Positions 1-10,860 of a stretch of DNA of 64,000 nucleotides are shown here, one piece after another (position 1 is the first letter of the stretch; every line of letters starts with the position of its first letter). Below the pieces are notes generated by a model, which did no database searches, was not told the DNA's origin, and worked only from the letters and a program-made list of their open reading frames with translations. The DNA lies in assembly GCA_037783415.1 (NCBI GenBank), contig JAZGTN010000008.1:372001-436000 (forward strand), written 5' to 3'. A program made the translations under genes and the position numbers. The stretch is from Leptasterias polaris. Its lineage: Eukaryota > Echinodermata > Asteroidea > Forcipulatida > Asteriidae.

Positions 1-274
1 CTACCTTTCAAGCTACACATAAAGGTATCTTGAACATCAATGAATAACCTGGTTTTAATTTTTTTGGCACAATTAACTTTGCTAAATTCTTACAAAGTTC
101 TGCCATCAACATGATTTCATAAGGATTTTTATAAAAAGAGTTCCTACAACAAATGTAAAAAATTTCAAGTAATGTTGAATCTTGCTGTATTTTAAAACAA
201 TGCAAACTGTCTTCATTTTAGTTTTTAAATAAATAAACCAAAAGGGCAACTGATGGGGTAAAAATCATTAAAAG

Positions 275-590
275 TTTACCCAGTCAGTTTCCCTTGTGGT
301 TTATTTATTAGATATCCGAAATAAAAAAGTCGCATCCCCTTAAGATGATCCCCTGGCTGCCGCTTCCCAGGTTGTATCGTATACTTGGGTGTGATCCCTG
401 GCTACACAGCAGTTAACAGTTGAATGACTTGCTGACTGGCACCCTCTGAACAAAGATATTGACAAAATAGGGAGACCGCCAACATAGGGCTAGATAGCTC
501 AGTTGGTAGAGAGCCGGCACGTTAATCCGGAGGTCGTGTGTTCAAATCCGGCTCTAGTCAATTTTTCTTTGTTCATCCCAAAAATCATTT
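275..590 (+). repeat. tRNA-bearing interspersed repeat, copy 1
   Basis: This is the first of several copies of one repeat. It begins with the head TTTACCCAGTCAGTTTCCC, continues through about 200 bp ending in ...AGGGAGACCGCCAACATAGG, then enters a tRNA-like sequence and a short T-rich tail (TTTTTCTTTGTTC). Homologous copies are near 6.4-6.9, 37.6, 42.0, 46.4 and 50.9-51.8 kb. The tRNA-like part lies at the 3' side of the unit, unlike an ordinary tRNA-derived SINE where it is at the 5' end. The family is not one I can name. Confidence 0.8.
488..559 (+). tRNA. tRNA-like sequence (Asn-like GTT anticodon, probable pseudo-tRNA)
   Basis: This is a 72-nt cloverleaf. The acceptor stem is GGCTAGA paired with TCTAGTC (7 bp with one G-T). 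The A box TAGCTCAGTTGG matches the pol III consensus, and the B box is close (GTTCAAATCC). A T5 run follows at once, as a pol III terminator would. The anticodon stem CCGG/CCGG encloses a loop whose triplet would be GTT. Position 33 is C instead of the usual T, and the copy has GAGAGCC where others have GAGCGCC. It is repeat-borne, so I treat it as a tRNA-derived sequence, not a host tRNA gene. Confidence 0.55.
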
Positions 591-1921
591 TAGTTATTAA
601 TAACATTTTTTTTGTATCCTTTTTATTTACAGCCATCTAAAGAGACTGAAGTCAAACCAAGCACAGCTGATGTTCTGGACAATTATGATGTCAACCATGG
701 ATATGAACAATCTATGCAAGCAGTGGTTTACATGTATGTACTGCTGAGGCTTTGGGAAGTAATGAACTAGGTGGCCAGACCAATAGACTTGTATCATGGA
801 GCAGCCATCTTGTTTGTCTCTCATGCAAAACAATGTAATCAAAACGAGGCTGGGAGGCGGAATAGTTTGGTGCTAATTAGGAATGAGAATGTGTATTTAT
901 GATTGCTATTAAAGACAGGGAACATGACAAGCCTGTGGCAGCATGATAATCGTCTATTGGGGAGAATTTCAAAGAGAGTTAATTTCATAAAACTGCTTAA
1001 ACATAAGTTTGATTAACAGTTTTTTGCTAAGCATGAAACCAGTCAAAAACGGTACACATGACATGGTATCTTGGCTGGTAACCTTACTCTGGCAAAAACA
1101 AATTTTGTGCTTGGCTACTTTTTGTGCTTTTAAGCAGCTCTAAATGAAATTGCTCTCAGGCAGTTTAAGTTCATTTGGAAGTAGACAACTGTCAATAGCA
1201 CTCTGCACTGATGACATCACCCATGCTCAAAATGCCTAGCTGACAGCCAAACAAGTAATCTCTTAATCTTATACGCAATCATCATATCATTGACACATCA
1301 AACTGTACTTGTAGTTTAGCACTAATAGTATTGAGGTAGACGGTACCCCCCTAGTTCCTATAATTTAATGCACTATTTTCTTCTAGTACAGAAGTAACTC
1401 CTAAAATCCTCTAAAGAATTCATGAGATGAACTTTGACCTGTACCCAGGCGAAATTTGACACATTTGTCTGAGATCCCGGTTATTAGCTTTTGTTTTTAG
1501 CATTAGTGCAGAGTGCTATTGAACACACTCCACTGCTGTTTGTTATTGTATGTATTTTTTATATTTCTTTAAATTTTCTGTCTGGCAAGCAAGTTTAGAA
1601 TCAAACTAGTATTTTTGTCAAATGTGTAAGCCTTTTGGGGGCTGTAGGAGGTTTAGGCTGTTTTCCAAACCACTGCTTGGGCTTGGGTCTCCATTAGTTA
1701 TTTTGAAAGTGTGTATGTTCTTTAGGGCTTCAACAGTTGCACATAGGCCCAAGCTGTAGTGTAGCCCAACCCCAAGCCGTGGTTTCAAAAATGGCCTTAT
1801 AATATGAACAACGTATTTGTTTATTTAATTATTATTATTATTTTTTTATTTTTTTATTATTCTGTAAGTGGATAACAATATTGAACACTTGTTCTACTGA
1901 ACCAATGCGTGCCAAACATCT
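591..1921. other. No gene seen; AT-rich non-coding
   Basis: Only short, unconvincing frames are present on either strand. I see no splice-bounded exon, RNA gene or terminal repeat pair. A T-rich/ATT-rich stretch is near 1,820-1,860. Confidence 0.5.
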
Positions 1922-2386
1922 GGGCCTGATTTCATGGAGATGCTTAACAACCAATTCCGTGCTTACTGCGCAAGTTTCCATTTCATAGTGCTGCTAACCG
2001 TAAGCACTAGAAAAAGGCATGCTTACTTGAGAGTAGAGTTAAGTAATGTTATCCTGGGGAAAGTGTACTTTCCCGCGGAAATTGCATAAGTGTGAACATA
2101 TAAAAGGATATATGAGGGGCTTGTTTTTCTTTCATAGATCTGCTTAACAGCCAATTTTGTGCTTACTGTGGAATTTTAATATTCATAGCGCTTCTATTAA
2201 CCGTAAGCACAGAAAAGGCATGCTAACCTTCCGGTGCTTACTTTTATATGAATGAGGTAGGCCTAACAATGCAAAACCATAGCTGCCAAATTTTGTGAAA
2301 TACGCTTACGCTTCAGCAAATTTGCCTGCTGTAGTTACCACACAAACTTGCTTACTAACTTTTAAGCAGCGCTATAAATTGGCCCC
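1922..2386. mobile_element. MITE-like element with GGGCC(C/T)..ATTTCATGGAG termini, apparently compound
   Basis: The left end reads GGGCCTGATTTCATGGAGAT and is followed by GCTTAAC and repeated GTGCTTAC/GTAAGCAC segments. The right end reads AAGCAGCGCTATAAATTGGCCCC, a degenerate inverted copy. A second left-end-like segment (TTTCATAGATCTGCTTAAC) starts near 2,135, suggesting a duplicated or nested copy. Related copies are at 17,509-17,789 and 52,837-53,084. Confidence 0.55.
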
Positions 2387-3807
2387 AGTTCTTAGCTCTT
2401 GACACTAGCCCTTATAGTTCTAACCATGTGAAAAATTAAATTATTGTTTTTGTTATTTTTCAATTCTTTTTCCTCTTTTTGATCTATTTTCATTAGTTTA
2501 GTAACCTTGTTTTTAAAGCAATTTTGTGACACAAAAGCCACTTTTGTTGACTTTTTACTGCAAATTTGTTGACTTTTTACTGCAAACTATTAACAAAGAT
2601 AGAAACAGTGATTGGGGGATAATAAAGTTCATTATTGTTGATTTTGACAGCATATCAGAGTTCTGTTTATATCTGAATATTGGTTTTTGTGATATTTTTC
2701 AATTATTGAGGTTTGTTTTGAAACTAATAAAAAAAAAAAAAAAATGTTATCACAGACATTCTGTTCCAAATCACCCACAGCGGAAAGACGATCTATTTAC
2801 CACGTAAATGCAGCTACATGTTTGCAGTATCATCGCTTTGCCAGTGTCGCAGCGTCGTCAGGGTCACAGGTCAAATCGCGCCAACCGACCAATGGGGCAA
2901 TGGGCACATCGGATTCTCGCACTGTCTCTCCACAATGCGTTCTTTCCTTTGCATTATATGAAACGCTCTGGCTATGCCGCTGCTTGTATTGAATTTGTTA
3001 AACACCACGGTCATTACAAAATAATGAATAATGATTAATGAAAAAAAGCCTCGTGTGTTTTCATAAAAGTCTGGACACAAAAATCTTTAACTTTCATTCT
3101 CGTGGCCCAATTAAGCACAATAATTAAAAATAAAGTAAATACAAAATAAATTAAAATTGGAGGTTGGGAAGTTTATTTCAATTTATTCAGAACTGATTTT
3201 CACAAAATAACCATTGATACCAAGTTTGTGCAAGTGCTGTCAAAAATTTTGTTAAGACCAACACTTCAGCCCCAGTGTGTACTCTGCTGTACATCTGTAT
3301 GGACCATTACGTGTAGTACATACATCGCATGGACGAACGAGTACTGTGTTCGTAAGCAAGGTTGGGTTGATCCAAATTAAAAGGGCACCTCTTTTTACAA
3401 AATTTACTGATTTTGAAGTCACCAGTATGAACCTTACCTGTTTATGTTTTCATTGCACGGTTTTAAAGTTTCAGTCATCATCGAAAATCCTAAGAAATTG
3501 ACAAATCCAAGTTCCCACTGAGAAAATGTTTCAACCCACACTATCTTTTCAAATAGACTGGCTACCTCTCAACATTTTATGGGAACCAATTATTATTTCT
3601 GTACATTTTCCCCATTACGACTTTGGGACCCATACATGTTTAGCATCACTGAAAGCGCCCTCTCTCCGTAGCAAATGATTAATATACATTAAGTTTTCAA
3701 TGACTCCAATCACAGAGTTCACATTCATTTCCCTTTTAATTTAGAATTTTACATTGATACAGTAATGTTACTTGATGATTGGATGCTCAAATATCTAATT
3801 GAGAAGG
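2387..3807. other. No gene supported; AT-rich with a short GC-richer island at about 2.75-3.0 kb
   Basis: Overlapping small frames occur in both directions around 2,744-3,080, but none has a recognisable domain or splice-site framing. An A16 run is near 2,730. I see nothing further. Confidence 0.4.
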
Positions 3808-4680
3808 CACGTAACGTTACCCCTGTAACCCCATCCATAAAACCCGTGCACCAATCCCACCTGGTACTTAAAAAGTATATAGGGCCTAGACCAAAAACGC
3901 TGCCCATGTAACCCCATCCACAAAACCCACTAATCCCGTCTAGTTTGTTCCCCTAACCCTCTCCACCAAACCCATCAATATAGAGCAGTCACCGAAAGTT
4001 ATAATATTAGAAGAAAAGTCACTTTGTTCCCGTAGCCCTCTCCTCCAAACCCATCAATATAGAGCAGTCACCGAAAGTTCTATTAAGAAGGAAAGTCACT
4101 TTGTTCCCGTAACCCTCTCCTCCAAACCATCAATATAGAGCAGTCACCGAAAGTTCTATTAAGAAGGAAAGTCACTTTGTTCCCGTAACCCTCTCCACCA
4201 AACCCATCAATATAGAGCAGTCACCGAAAGTTCTATTAAGAAGGAAAGTCACTTTGTTCCCGTAACCCTCTCCACCAAACCCACCAATATAGAACAGTCA
4301 CCGAAAGTTACTTTAAGAAGGAAAGTCACTTTGTTCCCGTAACCCTCTCCACCAAACCCATCAATATAGAGCAGTCACCGAAAGTTATAATTATTAAGAA
4401 GGAAAGTCACTTCGTTGCCGTTTAACCCCTCCACCAAACCCATCACTCCCATATGGTACCCAAAAGTGTTATCCCAACCGTCCAGTATTTCCATAAGTTC
4501 ATTGCTCTTTTGAAACATCAATTGATCAATATTCCACTGCTTATCCAGCCAAAGCTTTATATTCAATCACTAATTTGAGATATTTAGGATAATATTGACA
4601 CTCAAAAAGTATAATTAGAAGGAAAGTTAACGTTACCCATGGCCCCTCCACAAAACCCCATCAATTCCATTTCGTACGAA
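3808..4680. repeat. 77-bp minisatellite with degenerate edges
   Basis: The core, about 3,955-4,450, holds roughly six units of 76-78 bp. Each contains CCCTCTCCACCAAACCCATC, an ATAGAGCAGTCACCGAAAGTT block and AAGGAAAGTCACTTTGTTCC. Unit starts are near 3955, 4035, 4111, 4187, 4264 and 4341. Diverged partial units extend left (GTAACCCCATCCATAAAACC near 3,825) and right (near 4,610-4,680). The middle units are the most alike, as expected for unequal exchange. Confidence 0.85.
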
Positions 4681-4769
4681 GAGGCATCATCTATTAGTTT
4701 TTCCACAGGTGCTACGGGGTTTTGAAACACTTTAAATAAAAACATTTTATCGCTAACTGGCTAATATCA

Positions 4770-4878
4770 TCTTGATATATCTTTTGTATTGTATTCTTTA
4801 AACTGATCGCTCTTGAGTGATAATGTATTTTTTAGTTGTTGATACTGTGGTAAATAAAATGAACCTATGAACCTAAAA
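4770..4878 (+). mobile_element. Possible LINE 3' end relic
   Basis: The sequence ends with GGTAAATAAAATGAACC followed by a repeated TATGAACCTA-type tail. This resembles the AATAAA-plus-short-tandem 3' ends of CR1/L2-like LINEs. No coding remnant precedes it, so the call is weak. Confidence 0.3.
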
Positions 4879-6217
4879 TAGTTTCACATTATCAATGACA
4901 GTTTCTGGCGTATTATTCCATCTTATACACTTATCGTGTAAGAATGAATTAATACTGTGAGAATGAATAATAATGACTGATATGAAGCCTACCAGTAATT
5001 GTTGAAATTCCAATATGAGTCTCCCTCTTCAATTTGTATTTTCTCATCAAATGATTAATTAAAAGCCCTAGTGATCCCTCACGAAATATATTAATAAAAA
5101 CATATTTATACTAACTGGGGTGTAGGTTTACTTTCATAGCTTTTTACCCAACCGTCTTAGAAACAAACTATAAGCAACAATACACCCAAACGCCAAACCA
5201 GAGGGTGTCTCTCTTACTTAACTCTTTTCTCCACGTGACTAAGCCTACCACGTGTAGGCCTACCCATCGAAGTTTATAGCAAACCGCCTGAGAAACTCTT
5301 ACCCTAACAACAAAACACATACAGACACACAAACTTGAAACCATATCTTTCCTTCACGAAGTTTTACTTCAAGGAGAGTTTTATTACAACGTAACCAACT
5401 TATACAAAAATACAGCAACACCCTATAACCCTTACCCTAAACATCAAAACAAAAGGCACACAACCGAACCACACAGTCTGTCTCTCCTATTGCCCTTTGA
5501 GGCTAGGGGGGAAAAGCCCCAGTGAATAAAACAATATACATCGACCAATAAATACATGTCTTGATTATCAGAATATTTTTAAGATGGCGTGTATGACACA
5601 AACGCGCTCACACCCCGAATCACGGAGTGTCTCTGACCTCCAATAATAACCGAGTGTAACATGATGGGCTTTTTGTCAGCTGTCTTAAAAGCAAACATTA
5701 AACATTTGGACACAAACAAGCCCAAGTGTCACACCGAGAACCATTCCCCTGTCTTTCATTACTTGTTTTCAACACAATTAATAAGTTTACCCGCATTCAA
5801 GTAGTTTTATAACAAAACGTCTTGGCAATATTAAACCATTGAACATCAAACCCCCTTGATCAATAAGCAGTAACAATTTCACCCAACAAACTTTGTCTCC
5901 TGTTCCACCCAAGACAAGACATTCCAACGTCAATACCGATCGTCTTTGATATAGTGCCCCCCCCCCCCCTTCAAAGATTCAATTGTTTTTTCCCCTAGCC
6001 TCGTTTTGGTTGTATTGTACAATACATTGAAATTGCATGCAGTAACGTAATCAAATAAAAACACCATGGCATCCAACGCAATAACTTTATACAAATTGTT
6101 AAACTTTCATTGGAGAATGGCACATTGTTTAAAAGAATAAAACAATATACATCTACCAATAAATACTTAAGGTGAACGAACCATGATCGTTTTCAACACG
6201 ATTGAGAAATTTATTAC
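4879..6217. other. No gene seen; CA-rich non-coding with a C13 run
   Basis: There are no convincing frames. A homopolymer of 13 C is at 5,957-5,969. AATAAAACAATATACATC(G/T)ACCAATAAATAC occurs twice (near 5,525 and 6,137), an old short repeat. Confidence 0.45.
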
Positions 6218-6385
6218 AACGTTTTGTATTTGTATTTGTAATTGTATTTATTGCCCAAACCAACAGCGGACGAGCCGCCAATTACAGGAAAGGGAAAATA
6301 TAAAATAACTTAATCTTTAAATTTGAAAACAAAAATTAAATATATATAAAGGTAAAAGAAAATTAACTAGAAAAGAAAAAAAATA
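6218..6385 (-). mobile_element. LINE 3' end relic, (AAATAC)n tail
   Basis: Read on the minus strand, the sequence runs GGCGGCTCGTCCGCTG, then TTGGTTTGGGCAATAAATAC, then AATTACAAATACAAATACA. That is a polyadenylation signal joined to a short tandem tail, the usual 3' end of many invertebrate non-LTR retrotransposons. There is no ORF, so it would be a heavily 5'-truncated insertion. Assignment to a clade is not possible from this. Confidence 0.45.
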
Positions 6386-6386
6386 A

Positions 6387-6652
6387 TAAACCACAAGGGA
6401 AACTGACTGGGTAAATGTTTAAATGATTTTGGGTTGAACAAAGAAAAATTGACTAGAGCGGGATTTGAACCAACAACCTCCGGTTTAACGTGCCGGCGCT
6501 CTACCAACTGAGCTATCTAGCCCTATGTTGGCGGTCTCCCTATTTTGTCAATATCTTTGTTCAAATCCCGCTCTAGTAAATTTTTCTTTGTTCAACCCAA
6601 AATCATTTAAACATTTACCCAGTCAGTTTCCCTTGTGGTTTATTATTTGATA
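6387..6652 (-). repeat. Fold-back copy of the tRNA-bearing repeat
   Basis: The left arm (about 6,387-6,472: ATAAACCACAAGGG... to ...GCGGGATTTGAAC) is mirrored by the right arm (about 6,561-6,652: TTCAAATCCCGCTC... to ...CCCTTGTGGTTTAT). The interior holds the rest of a minus-strand tRNA-like sequence and GTTGGCGGTCTCCC. The arms of about 85 bp are nearly perfect, so a single strand could form a long hairpin. The right arm also serves as the start of the next plus-strand copy. Confidence 0.75.
6451..6522 (-). tRNA. tRNA-like sequence (Asn-like GTT), repeat-borne
   Basis: This minus-strand 72-nt copy of the same cloverleaf has the GGCTAGA/TCTAGTC acceptor pair, an intact A box (CCAACTGAGCTA on the plus strand) and the B box (GGATTTGAACC on the plus strand). 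The anticodon triplet is GTT. A T run follows the 3' end on the minus strand (AATTTTTC). Confidence 0.55.
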
Positions 6653-6925
6653 TCTGATATAAAAAGTCGCATCCCCTTTAGGTGATCCCCTGGCTGCCGC
6701 TTCCCAGGTTGTATCGTATACTTGGGTGTGATCCCTGGCTACACGGCAGTTTGCGGTTGAATGGCTTCTGACTGGCACCCCCGAACAAAGATATTGACAA
6801 AATAGGGAGACCGCCAACATTGGGCTAGATAGCTCAGTTGGTAGAGCGCCGGCAAGTTAAACAGGAGGTCGTTGGTTCAAATCCCGCTCTAGTCAATTTT
6901 TCTTTGTTCAACCCAAAATCATTAG
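6613..6925 (+). repeat. tRNA-bearing interspersed repeat, plus-strand copy
   Basis: This is a full-length plus-strand copy, from TTTACCCAGTCAGTTTCCC through GTCGCATCCCCTTTAGG and GTTGTATCGTATACTTGGG to the tRNA-like part and the TTTTTCTTTGTTCAACCC tail. It is arranged head-to-head with the fold-back copy to its left and shares the CAGTCAGTTTCCC segment with it. Confidence 0.8.
6823..6894 (+). tRNA. tRNA-like sequence, repeat-borne
   Basis: A 72-nt cloverleaf with an intact acceptor stem, A box (TAGCTCAGTTGG) and B box (GGTTCAAATCC), followed by TTTTT. The anticodon stem is damaged here (CCGGCAAGTTAAACAGG), so this copy is less tRNA-like than the one at 488. Confidence 0.5.
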
Positions 6926-7102
6926 AAAAGATAAACTAACAAATAAATACATTTAGTTGTACGACGATTAGGAACATGTAAACTAAATGGGTTGAAGTCA
7001 GTGTTGTTATAACGATTATGGAATAATTAATTTATAGATAAATAGACAGTCATTTATAATTCTTCTATGTCTGAGTGGTGGAAGCCTGTACATTTCACAT
7101 AA

Positions 7103-7962
7103 GGGTCATTCCATGTCAAACCAACGCACTTTTTACCTTATGTCTTTCGATTTTGATAAAAATTGCTGTGCTTGTAGGTACTAATGAGTAATGAATGCAC
7201 ACCAAGTTTTAGCCCGATCCGACCTACCATGTGGTCAGGGCAGAAACCACAAAAAAATGACCTTTTCAGAGTAAAATACCACCCTTTTGGTACAAATATG
7301 GCAAAACCATGTCAATTTTCATTGAATATATGCAAATTTGGTATTAAAATAATGAGAATTGCATGCTCAAATCAAATTTTTTGTCAAAAATTAATTTTGT
7401 AAAAAGTAGGTCACCGTGACCTTTAACATGTTATCGTGACCTTTGACCCAATTTTTGTAATAATGTATCATTCCAAAAATCTACGAAATGAAAATGACTT
7501 GATAGAGCATGTCTTCCTCTGTCAGAATCCACTTAGAAAACATTGGGCACTTAAAAATTTACAACTTTATGACTATTTTTGTACAGTTGGTAGGTTACAA
7601 ATTAGTCAATTTATATACTTTACATTATAAATCCACCAACACAACTCACTCTTCTGTTTCTAAAGTTACTAAAATTAAACTACATTTGTAAGAAGGACTG
7701 TGTTTCCATGCGACGGATTATTTGACGGATTATTATATTCAATGAAAATTCACATGGTTTTGACATATTTGTACCAAAAGGGTGGTATTTTACTCTGAAA
7801 AGGTCATTTTTTTGTGGTTTCTGCCCTGACCACATGGTAGGTCGGATCGGGCTAAAACTTGGTGTGCATTCATTGCTCATTAGGACCTACAAGCACAGCA
7901 ATTTTTATCAAAATCGGAAGACATGAGGTAAAAAAGTGCGTTGGTTTGACATGGAATGACCC
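7103..7962. mobile_element. 860-bp MITE with about 235-bp terminal inverted repeats
   Basis: The left terminus GGGTCATTCCATGTCAAACC and the mirrored right terminus (...GTTTGACATGGAATGACCC) extend inward as inverted repeats to about 7,340 and 7,727. They include CCGATCCGACCTACCATGTG and its complement. A 4-bp target duplication, ATAA, flanks it at 7,099-7,102 and 7,963-7,966. The centre holds no transposase. Small frames within the TIRs appear on both strands because the arms mirror each other. A 4-bp duplication would fit Sola-type elements among others, but the family is not established. Confidence 0.85.
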
Positions 7963-7966
7963 ATAA

Positions 7967-9644
7967 ATCAAGATAATCAAATTACAATTATAAGCACTGA
8001 CATTAGTAAGCGTCCTGTGTACAAATTTGAGAAAACGGTAACATTTTGTTTAAAAAACCCCTATATTTTACTAAAATTTATAACCTACCACCTAACCAAA
8101 AGCCCCGTACCTACCCCACACCCCAAAAATAATAATAAAATGACCAAAAATAAAATTAAAAAGGAGAAAAAGTTCACCCAAAACTTAAAAATATGGTGCG
8201 CACACAAAAATAAGTGGAACAACTGACAAAATGGGTTCATTTTCACTTCAACAGCCACAAAGAGCCTTGACTTCCTGCAAGCATAGTTTGTAAACTACGG
8301 AAGCGTAGTGCCGCCACACGATTACAAAAATCCCGCCCTTTTCATTCACACAATGACTCATGTACGTACCCGATAACTCCGGACTTATCGCGTACGTAGA
8401 CGACAATTATCATGTTCGTATGATAAAAATGGTGTACGTACATGGCATACACAGCAATACCTTATATAGGCATATTAATTTTATTTTTTACCTGAAGGAG
8501 TGAAGGAACAACTTTTTGTTTTCTCATACAAGTAGACTGGTTAGCTATTATTATTGAGAATATTTTTGAGATATGTCAGTAATGTGCCACGTTGTCAAAT
8601 ATTGAAAAAGACATTTAATTTAATTTTGCATTTTACAGGCAGACCCATATTCAGACTTCTGTCAAATACCACTCAAGGGGGTGATTGGTCTATCCTTATA
8701 ATTATAAGGTCACACAATACACCTAGTTTATAAACAAAAGTAATACAAAAGCAATCGGACATTTCACTTAGGCACAAGGGGGTCTAACAAATGACGAAAA
8801 GTCATTCTGCAGGCAAATTTAAAGTTTCCGTTTTTGAAAGACCTAAACCTTGATATACAAATAACATGTGCTATGTTTGACAGTAGAGTCTAGTAATGGG
8901 ATACCAGATACCCTGTATATCAATTTGAAGCTACATATCTCATCTCCATTTGTAGACCTATAAAAATACCCAAAACACAAAAAGAACATTTGAAGGGCAA
9001 GGCTTACATTTATAGTGGGTCATATCTCAGAAATTATGGAGTAGGATTCAGGATTCAAAAATTGTGTTTGTTCATGGCACCCATCGGGGATTGTTTACTC
9101 CAAAATTGCAAAATCCGAGTCGGTGCCTGCCAACCCATCATGTGAGTTGGCGTGGTGTGACCCATTTGACTTACATCTCATTAACACAGATCGAGTAGCA
9201 GTCATTTGGACTTATATTAAGTCATACTTATTGAATAAATCTCATACCTTATGACCTGTTCTAATTCATATATTTACCTATTCCAATTTATGATTCATGA
9301 GATTATGTTATAACTACGACTTCTACTAAGTCATAATTATTAGTTATGTTATAAATATGACTTTTACTTAGAAAAACAGTATAGCAAACTAGGTGACTAT
9401 TTCGCTATGTCCCTTGAACGCTCCCGTATAATAATTATAATTAAATATAAATGTTAATTTTAACCAAATACATTTCATTCTAAACTTGGTTCCATAGTCT
9501 GCGATCCTGTGTTTGTCAGCTTCACAATAAAACACCAAAGCCTAAAAGAGCGCCCTCTAGCGGGATAAGCCTATCAAGACCCCACGGCAAAACGTGGTCC
9601 CCCAAACGTTTTGAGATAGGGACTACTGCTGAACAGTTCCCCAA
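7967..9644. other. No gene supported; AT-rich
   Basis: A CpG-richer patch at about 8,285-8,450 carries several CGTACG/GTACGTAC words. Repeated TAAGTCATA words occur at about 9,200-9,370. I find no reading frame with a recognisable domain. Confidence 0.4.
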
Positions 9645-9649
9645 TCACC

Positions 9650-9809
9650 CACTGTAACTCGCCTCCTGGTCAAACAAAAAATAGGGAACAAGTGTAACAC
9701 AGAAATTAAATGTAAAAGTAATGGTGTGGGGTGCAAATAATGTAAGATGTATTTTTTCAAGACTTGCTCGCCCGTCCCCCCTACTTTTCAGTAGCGATCG
9801 ACGCCCCTG
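9650..9809 (-). mobile_element. Truncated hAT-type element, same family as the four copies in the tandem array
   Basis: On the minus strand this starts CAGGGGCGTCGATCGCTACT and runs through the GGGGGGACGGGCGAGCAAGT segment and GACCAGGAGGCGAGTTAC. That matches positions 34,599-34,735 closely. The rest of the element is missing, and I see no second terminus or target duplication. Confidence 0.75.
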
Positions 9810-10019
9810 CAACCATGTCTCATCATTGCCCCTCAAAACTGACGGCAATATCGAGTTTTAAATGGGAAAAAAACAAATTCAAATAAAAAAACTATGTTTC
9901 CCCAAATGGGATTAACTAACAACTGAAGCGCCCCTAACGGTGACCCCAGTATTAAAATATTAAAACAACTTTAGAAGGTTTGTGACCCTATGTTTTTTTC
10001 CCCCTGCGTGATCAAGCAT

Positions 10020-10435
10020 CCTGAGCGATTTAAAATCATTTTATTTTGGCCAAATAAAGGGCCCTTTTGAGCCAAGAAATTTGGTGAAATAACTGCAAGA
10101 GCGTAAACTTGTACTTTTGAGCTAATTTTTTTCTGGCCATATTTAAAACATGGGCCTTTTTGAGCCAATACTTTGTGTGAACAAAACTTCAAGGGGGGTA
10201 AACTTGTACTTTTGAGCAATTTCGGACCCCCCCCCCCTTTTCTTTGGCGGGGGGGGGGGGGGGGGGGTTGCTTTTAAAAAATTTCTTTTTGTAGCAAGGA
10301 TTTTTAGATGAAAAGAAAAAAACTGCAAGGGGGTAAACTTGTAATTGTTTAGCAATTTCGGACCATTATTTGTTGGCCAAATAATACAAATAATAATGGG
10401 CCTGTTTTAGCCAAGATTTTTGATGAACAAAAACA
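10020..10435. repeat. Degenerate tandem repeat with facing C11 and G19 tracts
   Basis: Three diverged units share GGGTAAACTTGTACTTTTGAG, GGCCTTTTTGAGCCAA and GAACAAAA segments at a spacing of roughly 120-130 bp. The middle unit contains C11 (10,227-10,237) then, 11 bases on, G19 (10,249-10,267). These can pair as a hairpin or form G-quadruplexes. Tract lengths may be inexact in the assembly. Confidence 0.65.
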
Positions 10436-10708
10436 GCTACTTCAACTTTTGCCGTGCCGCCTAAAATAGGCTCAAACTACAAAAGGAAGCTATTAGGACT
10501 GGGGGGCACAATGCCTCTTCACCACCACGTCCACCGTAATGTTTTTAACGCTGCATCCAATTACCCAAAAACTTTTCCCAAATCTATGTAAAGGCTTAAA
10601 TCATGTGAAAAAGCTGTTTCCTAGGCAACCGTTTGTTTGACCTGGGTAACAAGTTTTTCGGGGAGTGTTATGCCTTTCAGAATTTCCACTTGTTTATGAT
10701 TTCCAGCA

Positions 10709-10724
10709 CCCCCCCCCCCCCCCC
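10709..10724. repeat. C16 homopolymer
   Basis: A run of 16 C follows TTTCCAGCA. It is one of five long G/C runs between about 5.9 and 13.5 kb. Confidence 0.9.
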
Positions 10725-10795
10725 AAACAAAAAAGTGGCACTGATGTATCATGCGATGCATTGTCTTTATTCAAAATGGCCGCCATATCCGGTGT

Positions 10796-10860
10796 TTTGA
10801 TTGATTGAATTTATTCGGATAAAAATACAGCAAGAACATGCCAAAAATACATACACAACA
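10796..10860 (-). mobile_element. LINE 3' end relic, (AATC)n-type tail
   Basis: On the minus strand the sequence reads ...GTATTTTTATCCGAATAAA followed by TTCAATCAATCAA. This is a polyadenylation signal joined to a short AATC-type tandem, comparable to the tail of the intact LINE at 32.1 kb but preceded by unrelated sequence. No coding part is seen. Confidence 0.4.

Noticed and set aside
488..559. Functional host tRNA-Asn gene
   Set aside because: The sequence is embedded in a repeat copied many times, position 33 is not T, and several copies have damaged arms. Repeat-borne tRNA-like sequence is the simpler reading.
3951..5460. Telomere-like CCCTAA words (3,951; 5,290; 5,440)
   Set aside because: Isolated single hexamers inside other repeats or CA-rich DNA, with no tandem TTAGGG array.
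7184..7880. Two mirrored frames with the same N-terminus (7,184 plus; 7,880 minus) as paired genes
   Set aside because: Both lie in the terminal inverted repeats of the 860-bp MITE and mirror each other for that reason.
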